This document shows, in pieces, positions 25,995 to 36,089 of a stretch of DNA of 64,000 nucleotides. Under the pieces are notes generated by a model. The model made no database searches. It worked only from the letters and a program-made list of their open reading frames with translations, and was not told where the DNA came from. The stretch comes from Chitinophaga sp. H8 (GTDB lineage Bacteria > Bacteroidota > Bacteroidia > Chitinophagales > Chitinophagaceae), in the NCBI RefSeq assembly GCF_040567655.1, contig NZ_JBEXAC010000001.1, forward strand, positions 1,426,001 through 1,490,000. The letters run 5' to 3'. A program made the translations under genes and the position numbers. Each line of letters starts with the position of its first letter. Within the stretch, counting starts at the first letter, position 1.

Positions 25995-27722
25995 ATGAAA
26001 AAGTCGATAATATGCCTGTTCTTGTGCTTCCTGGTGATTGGCTGCAAAAAGAATCCGCTTGATATAACACCGGATGGAAAGATATCTATGAAAGATGTTT
26101 TTTCCGACCAGGTACGTACAGAAGCATTTTTAAATACGATCTATGGCTTTATTCCATATTACTATACCGCTTATCAGGAATGGTCTTTCCTGGCAGGCGC
26201 TACCGATGAAGCCCAGGATGCAGAGGTGGGTAATAACCCCGGTGTAGTATGGGATTGGATCACCGGGCGGTTAACGCCCAGCTTTGATCCGTTGGCAGCA
26301 GGGGTGGATGGCACCGTAAATCAATATCCTACCTTCTGGTCAGGGATTGGTTATGCCAATATCTTCCTGCAAAACATTGATAATGCTACCGTAAAAGGGG
26401 AGCAATTTAAAAGCAGGCTGAAAGGTGAAGCACAATTGTTGCGTGCTTTCTTTTACCTGGAGCTTGTCAAGAAATATGGTGCTATGCCGGTGGCAGACAA
26501 GCCCTTTGATAATGACTTTAACTATACGGGTTTAAAGAGAGGCACTTTCCAGGAATGTGTGGATTTTATTGTAAAAGATTGTGACGCCGTAATTGCTAAT
26601 CCTAATATGCCCCTGCGTATTACGATAGAGAATGAAAGGGTGCGTTTCAGCAAGGCAATAGCGTATGCTATTAAATCGGAAGCGTTGTTGTACAATGCCA
26701 GTCCACTGTGGAACCCAACCAATGATGCAGCGAAATGGCAGGCAGCTGCCGCAGGCTCTAAAGAAGCGCTGACAGCCCTTACCGCAGGTGGTAATTATAA
26801 ACTGGCAGATGATTATGGGAATTATTTCCTGAACAATGCCGACTTTGCGGTAGTACCCAGGGACCGGGAAACTATTTATGAAAGGCGTAGTGCCTTCCCC
26901 GGTAGCGTGATGAACGTACCCAGTAAAGGAGGGATCTGGAAGTTAGGCGCTTGTCCCAGCCAGGAGTTGGTAGATAGCTATGATATGCAGGCCACCGGAG
27001 AACCAGCGATCACTGGCTATGAAGATGCGGATCATCTGAAACCTATTATCAACCCAGCTTCCGGCTATGATCCGGCCAAGCCTTATGAAGGCCGTGACCC
27101 CCGGTTTTATGCTACGGTATGGTACAATGGTGCATTGTATGACAATATCAACGGCAACGTACATACGGTAGCTACCTATGCGGGCGGTGGTGATCAGTTG
27201 ATCAAATCACCCCCAAATCGTACCAATACTCATACGGGGTATTACCTGCGTAAGTTCCTTGATCCTAAACTACCTACCGGGCAAGACCAGGTTTCTGGCT
27301 GGAAGAAATACCGGTTGGCCGAGATTTATCTCAACCTGGCAGAAGCAGAAAACGAAGCCAATGGCCCTACAGCGGTAGCGCTGGATGCAGTGAATGCCAT
27401 CCGTAGAAGAGCGCAGATGCCTGACCTGGGCGGGTTGGATAAGGAAGCTCTTCGGGAAAGGATTCGCCGTGAACGTCGGGTGGAACTGGCCATTGAAGAA
27501 CACCGTTTCTGGGATGTGAGAAGATGGAAGATCCTCGATAAAACGGATAAACTGGTAACAGGTATGGAAGTGATCAAAAATCCTGACAACAGCTTTAGCT
27601 ATAAACGTTTTGTAACAGAACGCCGCAATGCCTGGCAGGATAAGTTCCGGATCTTCCCGATCCCGATTGCGGATGCTTCCATCGTGCCCGATTTCTCGGA
27701 AAATCAAAACCCGGGTTGGTAA
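25995..27722 (+). CDS. SusD/RagB-family nutrient-binding lipoprotein
   Basis: 575 residues. The lipoprotein signal ends at C17 (LVIGC). SusD features include WSGIGYANIFLQNID, LKGEAQLLRAFFYLELVKKYG (a TPR-like helix) and the C-terminal RRERRVELAIEEHRFWDVRRW. It caps the SusC barrel and binds the glycan. It begins 17 bp after susC. Confidence 0.96.
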   Translation: MKKSIICLFLCFLVIGCKKNPLDITPDGKISMKDVFSDQVRTEAFLNTIYGFIPYYYTAYQEWSFLAGATDEAQDAEVGNNPGVVWDWITGRLTPSFDPLAAGVDGTVNQYPTFWSGIGYANIFLQNIDNATVKGEQFKSRLKGEAQLLRAFFYLELVKKYGAMPVADKPFDNDFNYTGLKRGTFQECVDFIVKDCDAVIANPNMPLRITIENERVRFSKAIAYAIKSEALLYNASPLWNPTNDAAKWQAAAAGSKEALTALTAGGNYKLADDYGNYFLNNADFAVVPRDRETIYERRSAFPGSVMNVPSKGGIWKLGACPSQELVDSYDMQATGEPAITGYEDADHLKPIINPASGYDPAKPYEGRDPRFYATVWYNGALYDNINGNVHTVATYAGGGDQLIKSPPNRTNTHTGYYLRKFLDPKLPTGQDQVSGWKKYRLAEIYLNLAEAENEANGPTAVALDAVNAIRRRAQMPDLGGLDKEALRERIRRERRVELAIEEHRFWDVRRWKILDKTDKLVTGMEVIKNPDNSFSYKRFVTERRNAWQDKFRIFPIPIADASIVPDFSENQNPGW

Positions 27723-27763
27723 AAAGATAATACCCTATTTTGAAATGATTAAACGTATTCCAC

Positions 27764-29434
27764 ATGAAATGGTTACTGTTTTATAGTGTTTTCTCCGGTA
27801 TCGTATCCGGAGCATATTGTCAACATACTGCTACACAACCGGCAGCGGTGAATATTACCGTAGACGTGGCAAAGCCAGCAGGTCAAAAGATCAGGAATGT
27901 TTTCTCTGATCTTAATTTCTGGGATTTCAGGTTTGAATGGATGGATAAAGCGGCCGATAAGCCGGCTGGTTTTTTCAAAGAGCATTACCCCTTTGTACAG
28001 CACGTGCAGATCATGACAGCTACCGGAGGTAGTCCGGAAAGAGACCTGTTTGTAGATCCTGCCAACCGGGCAGTACTGACCGACTATAATTTTAAGCCCC
28101 TCGTTGCCGCCATCCACAATGTGCTCCGGCAGGGATTGAAACCGATGATCAAAACAGGCAGCGTACCTTCCAAGTTCGCTGCCCAACCCAAGATTGGCTT
28201 CTTTGGTGTGAATGTACGTCCACCGGCAGATTATAACGCGTACCATGATTACATTAAAGCACTGGCCGATACGGTGGTGAAAGTATTTGGCCGCCAGGAA
28301 GTAAATACCTGGTCATGGGGCGTACTTACCGAGTATGAAAACAAGGACTGGTTTGCGGCAGAAGGAGATGATCCGGAAGCGACCAAAATTGCTTATTTCA
28401 AGTTGTATGATTATACGGTAGCCGCATTGCAATCGGTGATTGGAGCAAAAAATCTAAAAGTAGGTGCACACAGTATGAGCGCTATCCCGGGACTATGGGA
28501 TGAGCTGGAATTTATTGACCATGTGGCCAAAGGCACCAATTATAAAACAGGTAAAAAGGGCACACAGATCAATTTCCTCTGTGCTTCCTTTTATGAATTA
28601 AGCCCGGGCGTATTGGTTGACAAGGGCTTTACACTGGCGGGCGTATTGAATCACCTGCGCAATCGTGCGGAGCAAAACGGGCTGCACGGACTGGAATACG
28701 GTATTGATGAAGGCCGGATCCTGAATGGTCCGCCGGATGACAAGCGTGACCTGACTTCGCGGGTGGTGGGCTTCAGTTACCAGGGAGCTTCTGATGCGCG
28801 GATGTTTAAAACCATGTCTGATATCAACGCCCATTGGTTTTCGGGTTGGAGCCTTACTACCAAAGGTATCTGGGAAGGCTTGCTGCCGGTAGGTACCCAC
28901 GTGGCAGCATTGGGATACAAAATGATGGGCAATCAGCGCCTTGGAGTAGCCGTAAGCGGTACACCGGCAGATACCGCCAATAAAGTAGACGCCATGGCCA
29001 GCTATGATAAAAAATCCGGTACAGTACGCGTCCTGTTGTATAATTTTAACAACAATATGCACAGTGCCTCTGCTGAAAATACCGTGGTCACCCTTCGCAA
29101 TGTTAGCGCAGCGGCGGGCAAAACCGTACAGGTAAAACAATGGACAGTAGATGATACCCATGGCAATTTCTGGCCCACCTGGTGGAAGGATATGAATGCG
29201 CAGGGAATCACGAATGACGATTTTGTATGGTCTAAGTATTCTATTGACTTGCCGTCCAATATGCGCACCCAGTCGGCCAAAGATTTCTGGAACAGCAAAG
29301 AACCAGGATATTACCAACTGACAAAGCTGGAACCCGTAACGCAGACAGTAGCGGTGAAAAATAATACCCTGGTGCTGCCCGTCACCCTGGCACATCATGG
29401 CGTTACTTTCTATGAAATCACAAACGTTAAATAA
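27764..29434 (+). CDS. GH39-like glycoside hydrolase
   Basis: 556 residues with a signal peptide (cleaved near SGAYCQ). The clan GH-A barrel is suggested by VNTWSWGVLTEYENKDWF (180-197), where E190 would be the acid/base in place of the usual NEP glutamate, and GLEYGIDEG (309-317) with E311 or E316 as the nucleophile. A C-terminal beta domain (from about 410) follows. GH39 members are mostly beta-xylosidases or iduronidases; the real substrate here is unknown. It acts outside the cytoplasm and lies 41 bp after susD. Confidence 0.7.
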   Translation: MKWLLFYSVFSGIVSGAYCQHTATQPAAVNITVDVAKPAGQKIRNVFSDLNFWDFRFEWMDKAADKPAGFFKEHYPFVQHVQIMTATGGSPERDLFVDPANRAVLTDYNFKPLVAAIHNVLRQGLKPMIKTGSVPSKFAAQPKIGFFGVNVRPPADYNAYHDYIKALADTVVKVFGRQEVNTWSWGVLTEYENKDWFAAEGDDPEATKIAYFKLYDYTVAALQSVIGAKNLKVGAHSMSAIPGLWDELEFIDHVAKGTNYKTGKKGTQINFLCASFYELSPGVLVDKGFTLAGVLNHLRNRAEQNGLHGLEYGIDEGRILNGPPDDKRDLTSRVVGFSYQGASDARMFKTMSDINAHWFSGWSLTTKGIWEGLLPVGTHVAALGYKMMGNQRLGVAVSGTPADTANKVDAMASYDKKSGTVRVLLYNFNNNMHSASAENTVVTLRNVSAAAGKTVQVKQWTVDDTHGNFWPTWWKDMNAQGITNDDFVWSKYSIDLPSNMRTQSAKDFWNSKEPGYYQLTKLEPVTQTVAVKNNTLVLPVTLAHHGVTFYEITNVK

Positions 29435-29441
29435 CCGATGG

Positions 29442-30677
29442 ATGAAAAAGATATTTTATGCCACTTTGTTAACAGCAGGGATTGCCGCTACCGGACTAAC
29501 GGGATGCAGCTCTAAAAAGCTGGAAGCCAATAAAATTCCTGATGCGGCATTGGGCCTGTCAGTAAGGGCAGACGGGACTTTACTCCTCAAAGGAAAGCCT
29601 TATCGTGCAGTAGGGGTTAACTACTTTAATGCTTTTAGCCGTACATTGGAACCCGGTGCGTGGAATGATACTTCTTACAGAAAGGGATTCCGCTACCTCA
29701 AAGCCCGCAGCATACCCTTTGTACGCTTTATGTGCAGTGGTTTCTGGCCGGTTAATTTTAAACTATACCAAAATAATAAGGACCAGTATTTTAAGAACCT
29801 GGATGCCTTTGTGAAAGCGGCAGAAGAGCTGGAGATCGGATTAATTCCTTCCCTATTCTGGAACCACAGCACCATCCCTGATTTATTGGGAGAACCGGTG
29901 GGGCAGTGGGGCAACAAGGACAGTAAAACGAATGCCTTTATGCGTCAATATGTACAAGAGGTGGTAACCCGTTATAAAAACTCCCCGGCTATCTGGGGAT
30001 GGGAATTCGGGAATGAACTGAACCTGGTAACAGACCTGCCGGGTGATGATGCCAACCTGCCGCAGATTGCGGTAGAAGTAGGTACGCCGCCTACGCGCAG
30101 CAAAGCCGACAAACTGAGCACACAAGACTTACAAGTGGCACTAACAGAATTTGGAAAAGCAGTACGCCTGTATGATACCAATCGCATCATCGTGAGCGGT
30201 AATGCCAATCCACGCCCCAGTGCCTACCACCTGCATACAGTGAAGAACTGGGACAAAGACTCCCAGGAGCAATATGCGGAGATGCTGGCCATTCAAAATC
30301 CTGGCCCGGTAAATACCATTTCTATTCATCACTACCCCGATAATGCGCTGGCTTATTTTGCTGACTTCCCTGCTTCTCTTAAAGAGATCATCCGGGTTAC
30401 GATGGAAGATGCGGTGAAACTGAAAAAGCCGTTGTTCATCGGTGAGTTTGGGGCACAGGAACAAATACTGGGTACTGGTGTAGCTAATAAAAATTATACA
30501 GAACTGCTGGATGGTATTGAAACGTATAAGGTGCCACTGGCAGCCATGTGGGTATTTGATTATCCGCCTCATGATGCAGAAAACGGTATCAATGCAGGAC
30601 CAGATAATGGTCCGCGGGAATACATGCTGCAAGCCATTAAGGAACTGAATGAAAGAACCTGGCAGTCAAACAATTAA
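29442..30677 (+). CDS. GH5-like (clan GH-A) glycoside hydrolase lipoprotein
   Basis: 411 residues from the start at 29442; an upstream ATG at 29397 overlaps the previous gene and spoils the signal peptide. The lipobox is LTGC (C22). The acid/base is E192 in WEFGNELN, and the nucleophile is E335 in LFIGEFG, as in GH5-type mannanases and glucanases. It starts 8 bp after the preceding stop, so it is translationally close to the GH39-like gene. Confidence 0.82.
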   Translation: MKKIFYATLLTAGIAATGLTGCSSKKLEANKIPDAALGLSVRADGTLLLKGKPYRAVGVNYFNAFSRTLEPGAWNDTSYRKGFRYLKARSIPFVRFMCSGFWPVNFKLYQNNKDQYFKNLDAFVKAAEELEIGLIPSLFWNHSTIPDLLGEPVGQWGNKDSKTNAFMRQYVQEVVTRYKNSPAIWGWEFGNELNLVTDLPGDDANLPQIAVEVGTPPTRSKADKLSTQDLQVALTEFGKAVRLYDTNRIIVSGNANPRPSAYHLHTVKNWDKDSQEQYAEMLAIQNPGPVNTISIHHYPDNALAYFADFPASLKEIIRVTMEDAVKLKKPLFIGEFGAQEQILGTGVANKNYTELLDGIETYKVPLAAMWVFDYPPHDAENGINAGPDNGPREYMLQAIKELNERTWQSNN

Positions 30678-30715
30678 TTATCATACTATTCTATCCACCT
30701 GAAAATATGTAATCC

Positions 30716-31624
30716 ATGATCAAACGAACAAGCACCTTTTTTATAGGCCTCTTGATAATCTGCGGGGTTCTTTTAATAGGCTTCTTAATATTATTCGGGG
30801 TTGTTTCCTGTAATTCGGGCAATAGCACCAAGGAATCAACTTCCTCCAAAGACAGCACGGCAACAGCAGTAGGCTGGAAGGTAGCTACCATAGCTTACAC
30901 GTTCCGCAACTTTACCTTTTTTGAAGCCGTAGTGAAAGCAAAAGAGCTGGGGCTGAATTATATTGGCGGCTATCCGGGACAAGTCATCGGCGGCGGACTG
31001 GAAGGCAACATGGACTACACCATCGATAGCAGTAAACAACGTAAGATCCTGGCCTACCTGGCAGAACAGGGTGTGAAGCTCATTGACTTCGGTGTAGTAA
31101 CCCCGGAAACACCCGCGCAATGGCGGCAGTTGTTTGAGTTTGCCAAAGCAATGGATATTACCAACATTGTATCAGAACCACACCCGGATCAGCTGGACAT
31201 GGTATCTAAATTGTGCGATGAGTTCCAGATCGGTGTAGCTATTCATAATCATCCGGCACCATCCCATTACTGGAATCCGGATACTTTGCTGGCAGCTATT
31301 GCCGGTAAGAGTGCCCGCATTGGTGCCTGTGCAGATGTAGGTCACTGGGTAAGATCAGGATTGAACCCAATAGAGAGCCTGAAAAAACTGGATGGCCATA
31401 TCCTGGAACTGCACTTTAAAGATGAATCAGCAAAAAGTAAAGATGCCGAAGATGTAGTATGGGGTACAGGTGTGTCTGATGTAAAAGGTATGCTGGAAGA
31501 ATTGCATCGTCAAAAATTCACCGGTTTTCTTTCCATTGAATATGAAAGCAAGCCGGAAGATAATATGAAAGAGATCGCTGCCAGCCTGGGGTATTACCAG
31601 CAGGTGGTAGACAGTTTAAAATAG
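30716..31624 (+). CDS. Membrane-anchored sugar isomerase/epimerase-like TIM-barrel protein
   Basis: 302 residues. An N-terminal hydrophobic stretch (9-31) ends in VVSC (C32) and is followed by a Ser/Thr linker, so the enzyme should sit in the periplasm. The xylose-isomerase/AP-endonuclease-2-like barrel has probable metal ligands at E154 (IVSEPH), H177 (IHNHPAP), D207 and H210 (CADVGHW), and a C-terminal glutamate in LSIEYES. Periplasmic members act on free or oxidised sugars rather than phosphates, some on 3-keto-glycosides. This fits the GMC module downstream. Confidence 0.78.
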   Translation: MIKRTSTFFIGLLIICGVLLIGFLILFGVVSCNSGNSTKESTSSKDSTATAVGWKVATIAYTFRNFTFFEAVVKAKELGLNYIGGYPGQVIGGGLEGNMDYTIDSSKQRKILAYLAEQGVKLIDFGVVTPETPAQWRQLFEFAKAMDITNIVSEPHPDQLDMVSKLCDEFQIGVAIHNHPAPSHYWNPDTLLAAIAGKSARIGACADVGHWVRSGLNPIESLKKLDGHILELHFKDESAKSKDAEDVVWGTGVSDVKGMLEELHRQKFTGFLSIEYESKPEDNMKEIAASLGYYQQVVDSLK

Positions 31625-31650
31625 AATAAACCTTATACCGGGATTAAGTT

Positions 31651-32580
31651 ATGAATGGAAAGCACAAAGAAGACGCCTTCCTCGCTGTGGAAATCGGCGG
31701 CAGTAAGTTACAGCTGGTAGCCTATGATGCCGCCGCACAGGTGCTGGAAAAGCGGCGTTTTGCAGTGGCCAGGGAGCTGGGCGCTGCCGGGATCAGAAAA
31801 CAACTGGAAGAGGTGTTGCCGCTGATGCGGCAGCAGTTCAACCTGCAAGCCACCGGCGTAGGCTTTGGCGGGCCGGTCAACAGGGGGGCAGGTACCATCG
31901 GCGTATCCCACCAGATTGATGGCTGGTCAGGATTTCCGCTGGCCGACTGGATGAGGGAACTGACCAACACACCAGTGTTCATTGAAAATGATGCTAATAC
32001 GGCTGCACTGGGTGAAGCCGTATATGGGGCAGGGACAGGTTATAATACCGTTTTTTATTCCAATATTGGCAGCGGTATCGGCGGTGGACTGGTACAACAC
32101 AAAGAACTGTATCACGGTAAATACCCGGGAGAAGTAGAGATTGGTCACCTGCGTATGACAGTAGACGGTACCACGCTGGAACAACAATGTTGCGGCTGGG
32201 CCATCGATGCGATGGTAAAGGCGGCGGTACAAAAACACCCGAACGGTATTCTGGCAGGACTGGTCGCTAACGGGCCCGCAGGAAGCGAAGCACGTTTTCT
32301 GCCTCCGGCTATCCAGCAGCATTGCCCGGATGCACAGGCTATCCTGGATTATATCACTACCCAACTGGCCTGGGCTTTATCGCATGTGGTGCATTTATTC
32401 CATCCCGATATTATCATCCTGGGTGGTGGTATTTCGCTGATAGGAGAACCGCTCAGCAGTAGTATCAATAACAAACTTCCGGGCTTTGTGATGAAAGCAT
32501 TTCACCCGGTACCGCAAGTGGTGCTGGCCGGATTGGGAGAGGATGTAGTGCCAATGGGTGCACTTGCCATGATCTTATAA
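31651..32580 (+). CDS. ROK-family sugar kinase-like protein
   Basis: 309 residues, cytoplasmic. The phosphate-binding loop reads VEIGGSK (13-19), with Glu in place of the usual Asp. The catalytic-region motif ENDANTAALGEAVYGAG is intact. The zinc motif of ROK proteins (CxCGxxGCxE) is reduced to QQCCGWAID, losing two cysteines. It should phosphorylate a hexose released by the locus; the degenerate zinc site makes sugar specificity hard to guess. Confidence 0.85.
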   Translation: MNGKHKEDAFLAVEIGGSKLQLVAYDAAAQVLEKRRFAVARELGAAGIRKQLEEVLPLMRQQFNLQATGVGFGGPVNRGAGTIGVSHQIDGWSGFPLADWMRELTNTPVFIENDANTAALGEAVYGAGTGYNTVFYSNIGSGIGGGLVQHKELYHGKYPGEVEIGHLRMTVDGTTLEQQCCGWAIDAMVKAAVQKHPNGILAGLVANGPAGSEARFLPPAIQQHCPDAQAILDYITTQLAWALSHVVHLFHPDIIILGGGISLIGEPLSSSINNKLPGFVMKAFHPVPQVVLAGLGEDVVPMGALAMIL

Positions 32581-32616
32581 ATACAAATCATTCAGACTAA
32601 TAAATTTCTACAAAAA

Positions 32617-33189
32617 ATGGAATCTTACGTTCAAAGTTATATCCAGCAACATCAGAAAACACTGGAAACGATCCCTGCCGACAAAGTAGCTGGTATAATT
32701 GAAAAGTTCAGAGAAGCCTTAAAAGAAGACCGCCAGATCTTTGTGATCGGCAATGGTGGCAGCGCTGCCAATGCCAGCCACTTTGTAACCGATCTGGGAA
32801 AAGGCGCTTCTGATAAAACATACAGACGTTTCCGTTGCCTGTCGCTCAACGACAATGTAAGCTGGATTACCGCACTGGGCAATGATTACAGCTATGATGA
32901 TGTATTTGCCATGCAGTTGGCAAACTATGGCCGTCCGGGCGATCTGCTTTTCAGTATGAGCGTAAGCGGTAATTCTCCCAACCTGGTAAAAGCCATGCAG
33001 ATGGCTAAAAAGCTGGGTATGTACAGTATCTCCCTGGTAGGTGGCAAAGTAGGCACCCTGGGCAAGGAGTCGGACTATCCGGTAATCATTGACGACCTGC
33101 ACTACGGCAGGGTAGAAGATGCGCACATGGGTATCTGCCATATTATCTGCTATGCATTTATGGAAGATGCTACGCTGCAACAACCTTAA
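32617..33189 (+). CDS. SIS-domain sugar isomerase (GmhA-like)
   Basis: 190 residues, one SIS domain. IFVIGNGGSAANASHFVTDL and LLFSMSVSGNSPNLVKAMQMAK are the sugar-phosphate-binding loops. The size fits the phosphoheptose isomerase group, but its place after the ROK kinase suggests it isomerises the phosphorylated sugar from this locus rather than making LPS heptose. Confidence 0.85.
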   Translation: MESYVQSYIQQHQKTLETIPADKVAGIIEKFREALKEDRQIFVIGNGGSAANASHFVTDLGKGASDKTYRRFRCLSLNDNVSWITALGNDYSYDDVFAMQLANYGRPGDLLFSMSVSGNSPNLVKAMQMAKKLGMYSISLVGGKVGTLGKESDYPVIIDDLHYGRVEDAHMGICHIICYAFMEDATLQQP

Positions 33190-33211
33190 CAGCGCTAAAA
33201 GCAAATAGCAA

Positions 33212-35875
33212 ATGAACACACTATTATTGCTATGGTTGGGCATTACTTCCCAACCTAAGGCTATGCCTTTGCCCTTACCGGAACCGGTACGGCTCCAATG
33301 CGAATACCTGGTAAACCCGTTAGGGATAGATGCCGCACATCCGCGCCTTGCCTGGCAACTGGAAGACAACCGTCAGAGCGCTGTACAAACCGCCTGGCAA
33401 TTGTCCGTAGGTACGGATTCGCTGAGTGTAGCGGCAGGAAAAGGGAACAGCTGGCAAACGGGCAAAACGCTCTCTGATCAACAACGGGTAGTATACGCAG
33501 GAAAACCGCTACAGCCCTTCACTAAATATTACTGGCGTGTAACCCTGTGGGATAAAGATGGTAAGCCATCAACAGGGAGTGCGGTGGCCAGCTTTGAAAC
33601 GGGCATGATGCGGGAAGAAAACTGGAAAGGTTTCTGGATCAGCGATTCCCGTGATGTGAACGAAAAGAAAGCTCCTTACTTCCGCAAGCAGATCCGCCTG
33701 AACAAACCGGTAAAATCTGCCAGGGCATACATCGCAGCAGGGGGATTGTATGAATTGTATATCAACGGGGCAAACATAGGTGATCAGCGCCTCAATCCCA
33801 TGATGACACGGTACGACCGCCGTACCCTCTATCTCACTTATGATGTTACGCCACAGTTGCGTAATGGCGATAATACCATTGGTGTGTTGCTGGGTAATGG
33901 GTGGTATAATCATCAACCCGCCACAGAGGGTTGGTACTTTAATGCGGCTCCCTGGAGAAACCGTCCTACCTACTGTTTAAACCTGCGGGTAACGTATGAA
34001 GATGGTACAGTGGAAACGATCTCTACCGACAAAACCTGGAAAACATCTTTCGGTGGATTGGTATACAGTAATATCTACACTGCCGATCATTATGATGCAC
34101 GGCAGGAACAGGAAGGCTGGAATAAGAATGGATTTGATGATGCCAAATGGAAAGAAGTAGTATACCGTTCTGCACCTTCCCCACATATCGTAGCACAAGC
34201 CATGCAGCCTATCCGCTATGTGGAAACAATTCATCCAAAAAGCGTTAAGAAGATCAACGATACCGTGTATCTGTTTGATCTGGGAAGAAACATTGCAGGG
34301 GTGAGCCGCATTACGGTGAGCGGTAAGGCAGGTACCACACTGCGCCTAAAGCATACCGAACGGCTGGACAAGAATGGCCGTGCCGATATGTCCAACATTG
34401 GTTTGTATCATCATCCTACTGATGCTTCTGATCCTTTCCAGGTAGATTTCTTTACCCTGAGTGGCAAAGGCACGGAATCTTTTACCACGCTATTTGGTTA
34501 CAAAGGATTCCAGTACGTAGAAGTATCAGCAGATGCGCCGGTAGAACTGAACGCACAAAGCATTACCGGCTATTTCATGCACAGCGATGTGCCACCGGTA
34601 GGAAAGATCAGCTCTTCCAACCCCGTGCTTGACAAAATATGGTGGGCTAATAACAATTCCTACCTGAGTAACCTGTACGGCTATCCCACGGACTGCCCGC
34701 AACGGGAAAAGAACGGTTGGACCGGTGATGCCAACATTGCTATTGAAACCGGGCTATATAGTTTTGACGGGATCACGGTGTATGAAAAGTGGATGGCAGA
34801 CCACCGCGATGAGCAGTTGCCCAACGGTGTGCTCCCCGCTATCATTCCCACCAGCGGATGGGGATATGAGTGGGCCAATGGACCCGACTGGACCAGCACC
34901 ATTGCCATCATCCCCTGGAACATTTACCTGTTTTATGGTGATACCAAAATTCTGGAAGATAACTATGACAACCTGCGCCGGTATGTGAACTATATTCAAA
35001 CCATCAGCCCCGATGGATTGACCACCTGGGGGCTGGGCGACTGGGTACCTGTAAAGTCTGTAGCCAATATGGAGCTGACTTCTTCCGCCTTTTACTTTAC
35101 CGATGCCAGCATCCTGGCAAAGATTGCTAAGGTGCTGGGTAGGGAAGACGATTACCGCACTTATAAGGCATTGGCACAAAAGATAAAAGCAGCCATCAAT
35201 AAAAAATTCCTGAACACTACTACAGGCATCTATGCTTCGGGATTACAAACCGAGCAAAGTGTACCGCTTCACCAGGGATTGGTACCGGAGGAACTGAAAA
35301 GTAAAGTAGTGGAGCAGTTGGCCAAAAGGGTGGCAGCAGATAATTATCACCTGGATGTAGGTATCCTGGGAGCAAAAGCCATCCTCAATGCACTGAGTGA
35401 AAACGGCTATGCCGATGTAGCCTATACACTGGCTGCACAGGAAACTTATCCTTCCTGGGGATGGTGGATTGTAAACGGGGCCACTACCTTTTATGAAAAC
35501 TGGAAGATAGATGCCGCGCGTGATATCTCCATGAATCATGTGATGTTTGGCGAAGTAGCCGCCTGGCTGTATAAGGGTCCGGGAGGCATAAAGCCGGATC
35601 CCCGTCAGCCTGGATTCCGCAACGTGTTGCTGCAACCGCATTTTGTAAAAGGACTGGACCACTTTGAAGCCCGGCATACAAGTCCTTATGGCGAAATCGT
35701 TTCTTCGTGGAAAAGGGAAGGAGGTGCAGTGATGTATGAGGTGACCATACCACCCAATGCCACCGGAGAAGTATTTATGCAGCCCGGGCAAAAATGGTAT
35801 GAAAAGGAAAAGCAGCTGAACACAGCTGGTACGGTGAAACTGAAAGCAGGCCATTACCAGTTTGTGATCCTGTAA
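33212..35875 (+). CDS. GH78 alpha-L-rhamnosidase
   Basis: 887 residues with a signal peptide. Several beta-sandwich domains (to about 440) precede the (alpha/alpha)6 catalytic domain, which carries the GH78 signature YPTDCPQREKNGWTGDA (about 490) and ATTFYENWK, followed by a C-terminal beta domain. It should release alpha-linked L-rhamnose. It is 22 bp after the SIS gene and is the last gene of the sugar-import operon. It points to a rhamnose-decorated plant or microbial glycan. Confidence 0.93.
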   Translation: MNTLLLLWLGITSQPKAMPLPLPEPVRLQCEYLVNPLGIDAAHPRLAWQLEDNRQSAVQTAWQLSVGTDSLSVAAGKGNSWQTGKTLSDQQRVVYAGKPLQPFTKYYWRVTLWDKDGKPSTGSAVASFETGMMREENWKGFWISDSRDVNEKKAPYFRKQIRLNKPVKSARAYIAAGGLYELYINGANIGDQRLNPMMTRYDRRTLYLTYDVTPQLRNGDNTIGVLLGNGWYNHQPATEGWYFNAAPWRNRPTYCLNLRVTYEDGTVETISTDKTWKTSFGGLVYSNIYTADHYDARQEQEGWNKNGFDDAKWKEVVYRSAPSPHIVAQAMQPIRYVETIHPKSVKKINDTVYLFDLGRNIAGVSRITVSGKAGTTLRLKHTERLDKNGRADMSNIGLYHHPTDASDPFQVDFFTLSGKGTESFTTLFGYKGFQYVEVSADAPVELNAQSITGYFMHSDVPPVGKISSSNPVLDKIWWANNNSYLSNLYGYPTDCPQREKNGWTGDANIAIETGLYSFDGITVYEKWMADHRDEQLPNGVLPAIIPTSGWGYEWANGPDWTSTIAIIPWNIYLFYGDTKILEDNYDNLRRYVNYIQTISPDGLTTWGLGDWVPVKSVANMELTSSAFYFTDASILAKIAKVLGREDDYRTYKALAQKIKAAINKKFLNTTTGIYASGLQTEQSVPLHQGLVPEELKSKVVEQLAKRVAADNYHLDVGILGAKAILNALSENGYADVAYTLAAQETYPSWGWWIVNGATTFYENWKIDAARDISMNHVMFGEVAAWLYKGPGGIKPDPRQPGFRNVLLQPHFVKGLDHFEARHTSPYGEIVSSWKREGGAVMYEVTIPPNATGEVFMQPGQKWYEKEKQLNTAGTVKLKAGHYQFVIL

Positions 35876-36089
35876 GGTATTTCACCGAAAGAAGTATCTC
35901 CCAAGGAAACAATTATAACGGCTGCTGCTGCGAAGGCAGTTTTACTAAGGTGTGCCGTTGGTAGTGTGTTTTCAGGGTGTGGAACTTTCTTGCCTTATCC
36001 CTTTTACTTGCTATTTTTATTTACTATTTTACGGTGTTTTCGGATATAAACCGGCGCATCCACGTAATAATTATTAAAACCAGGTACTC

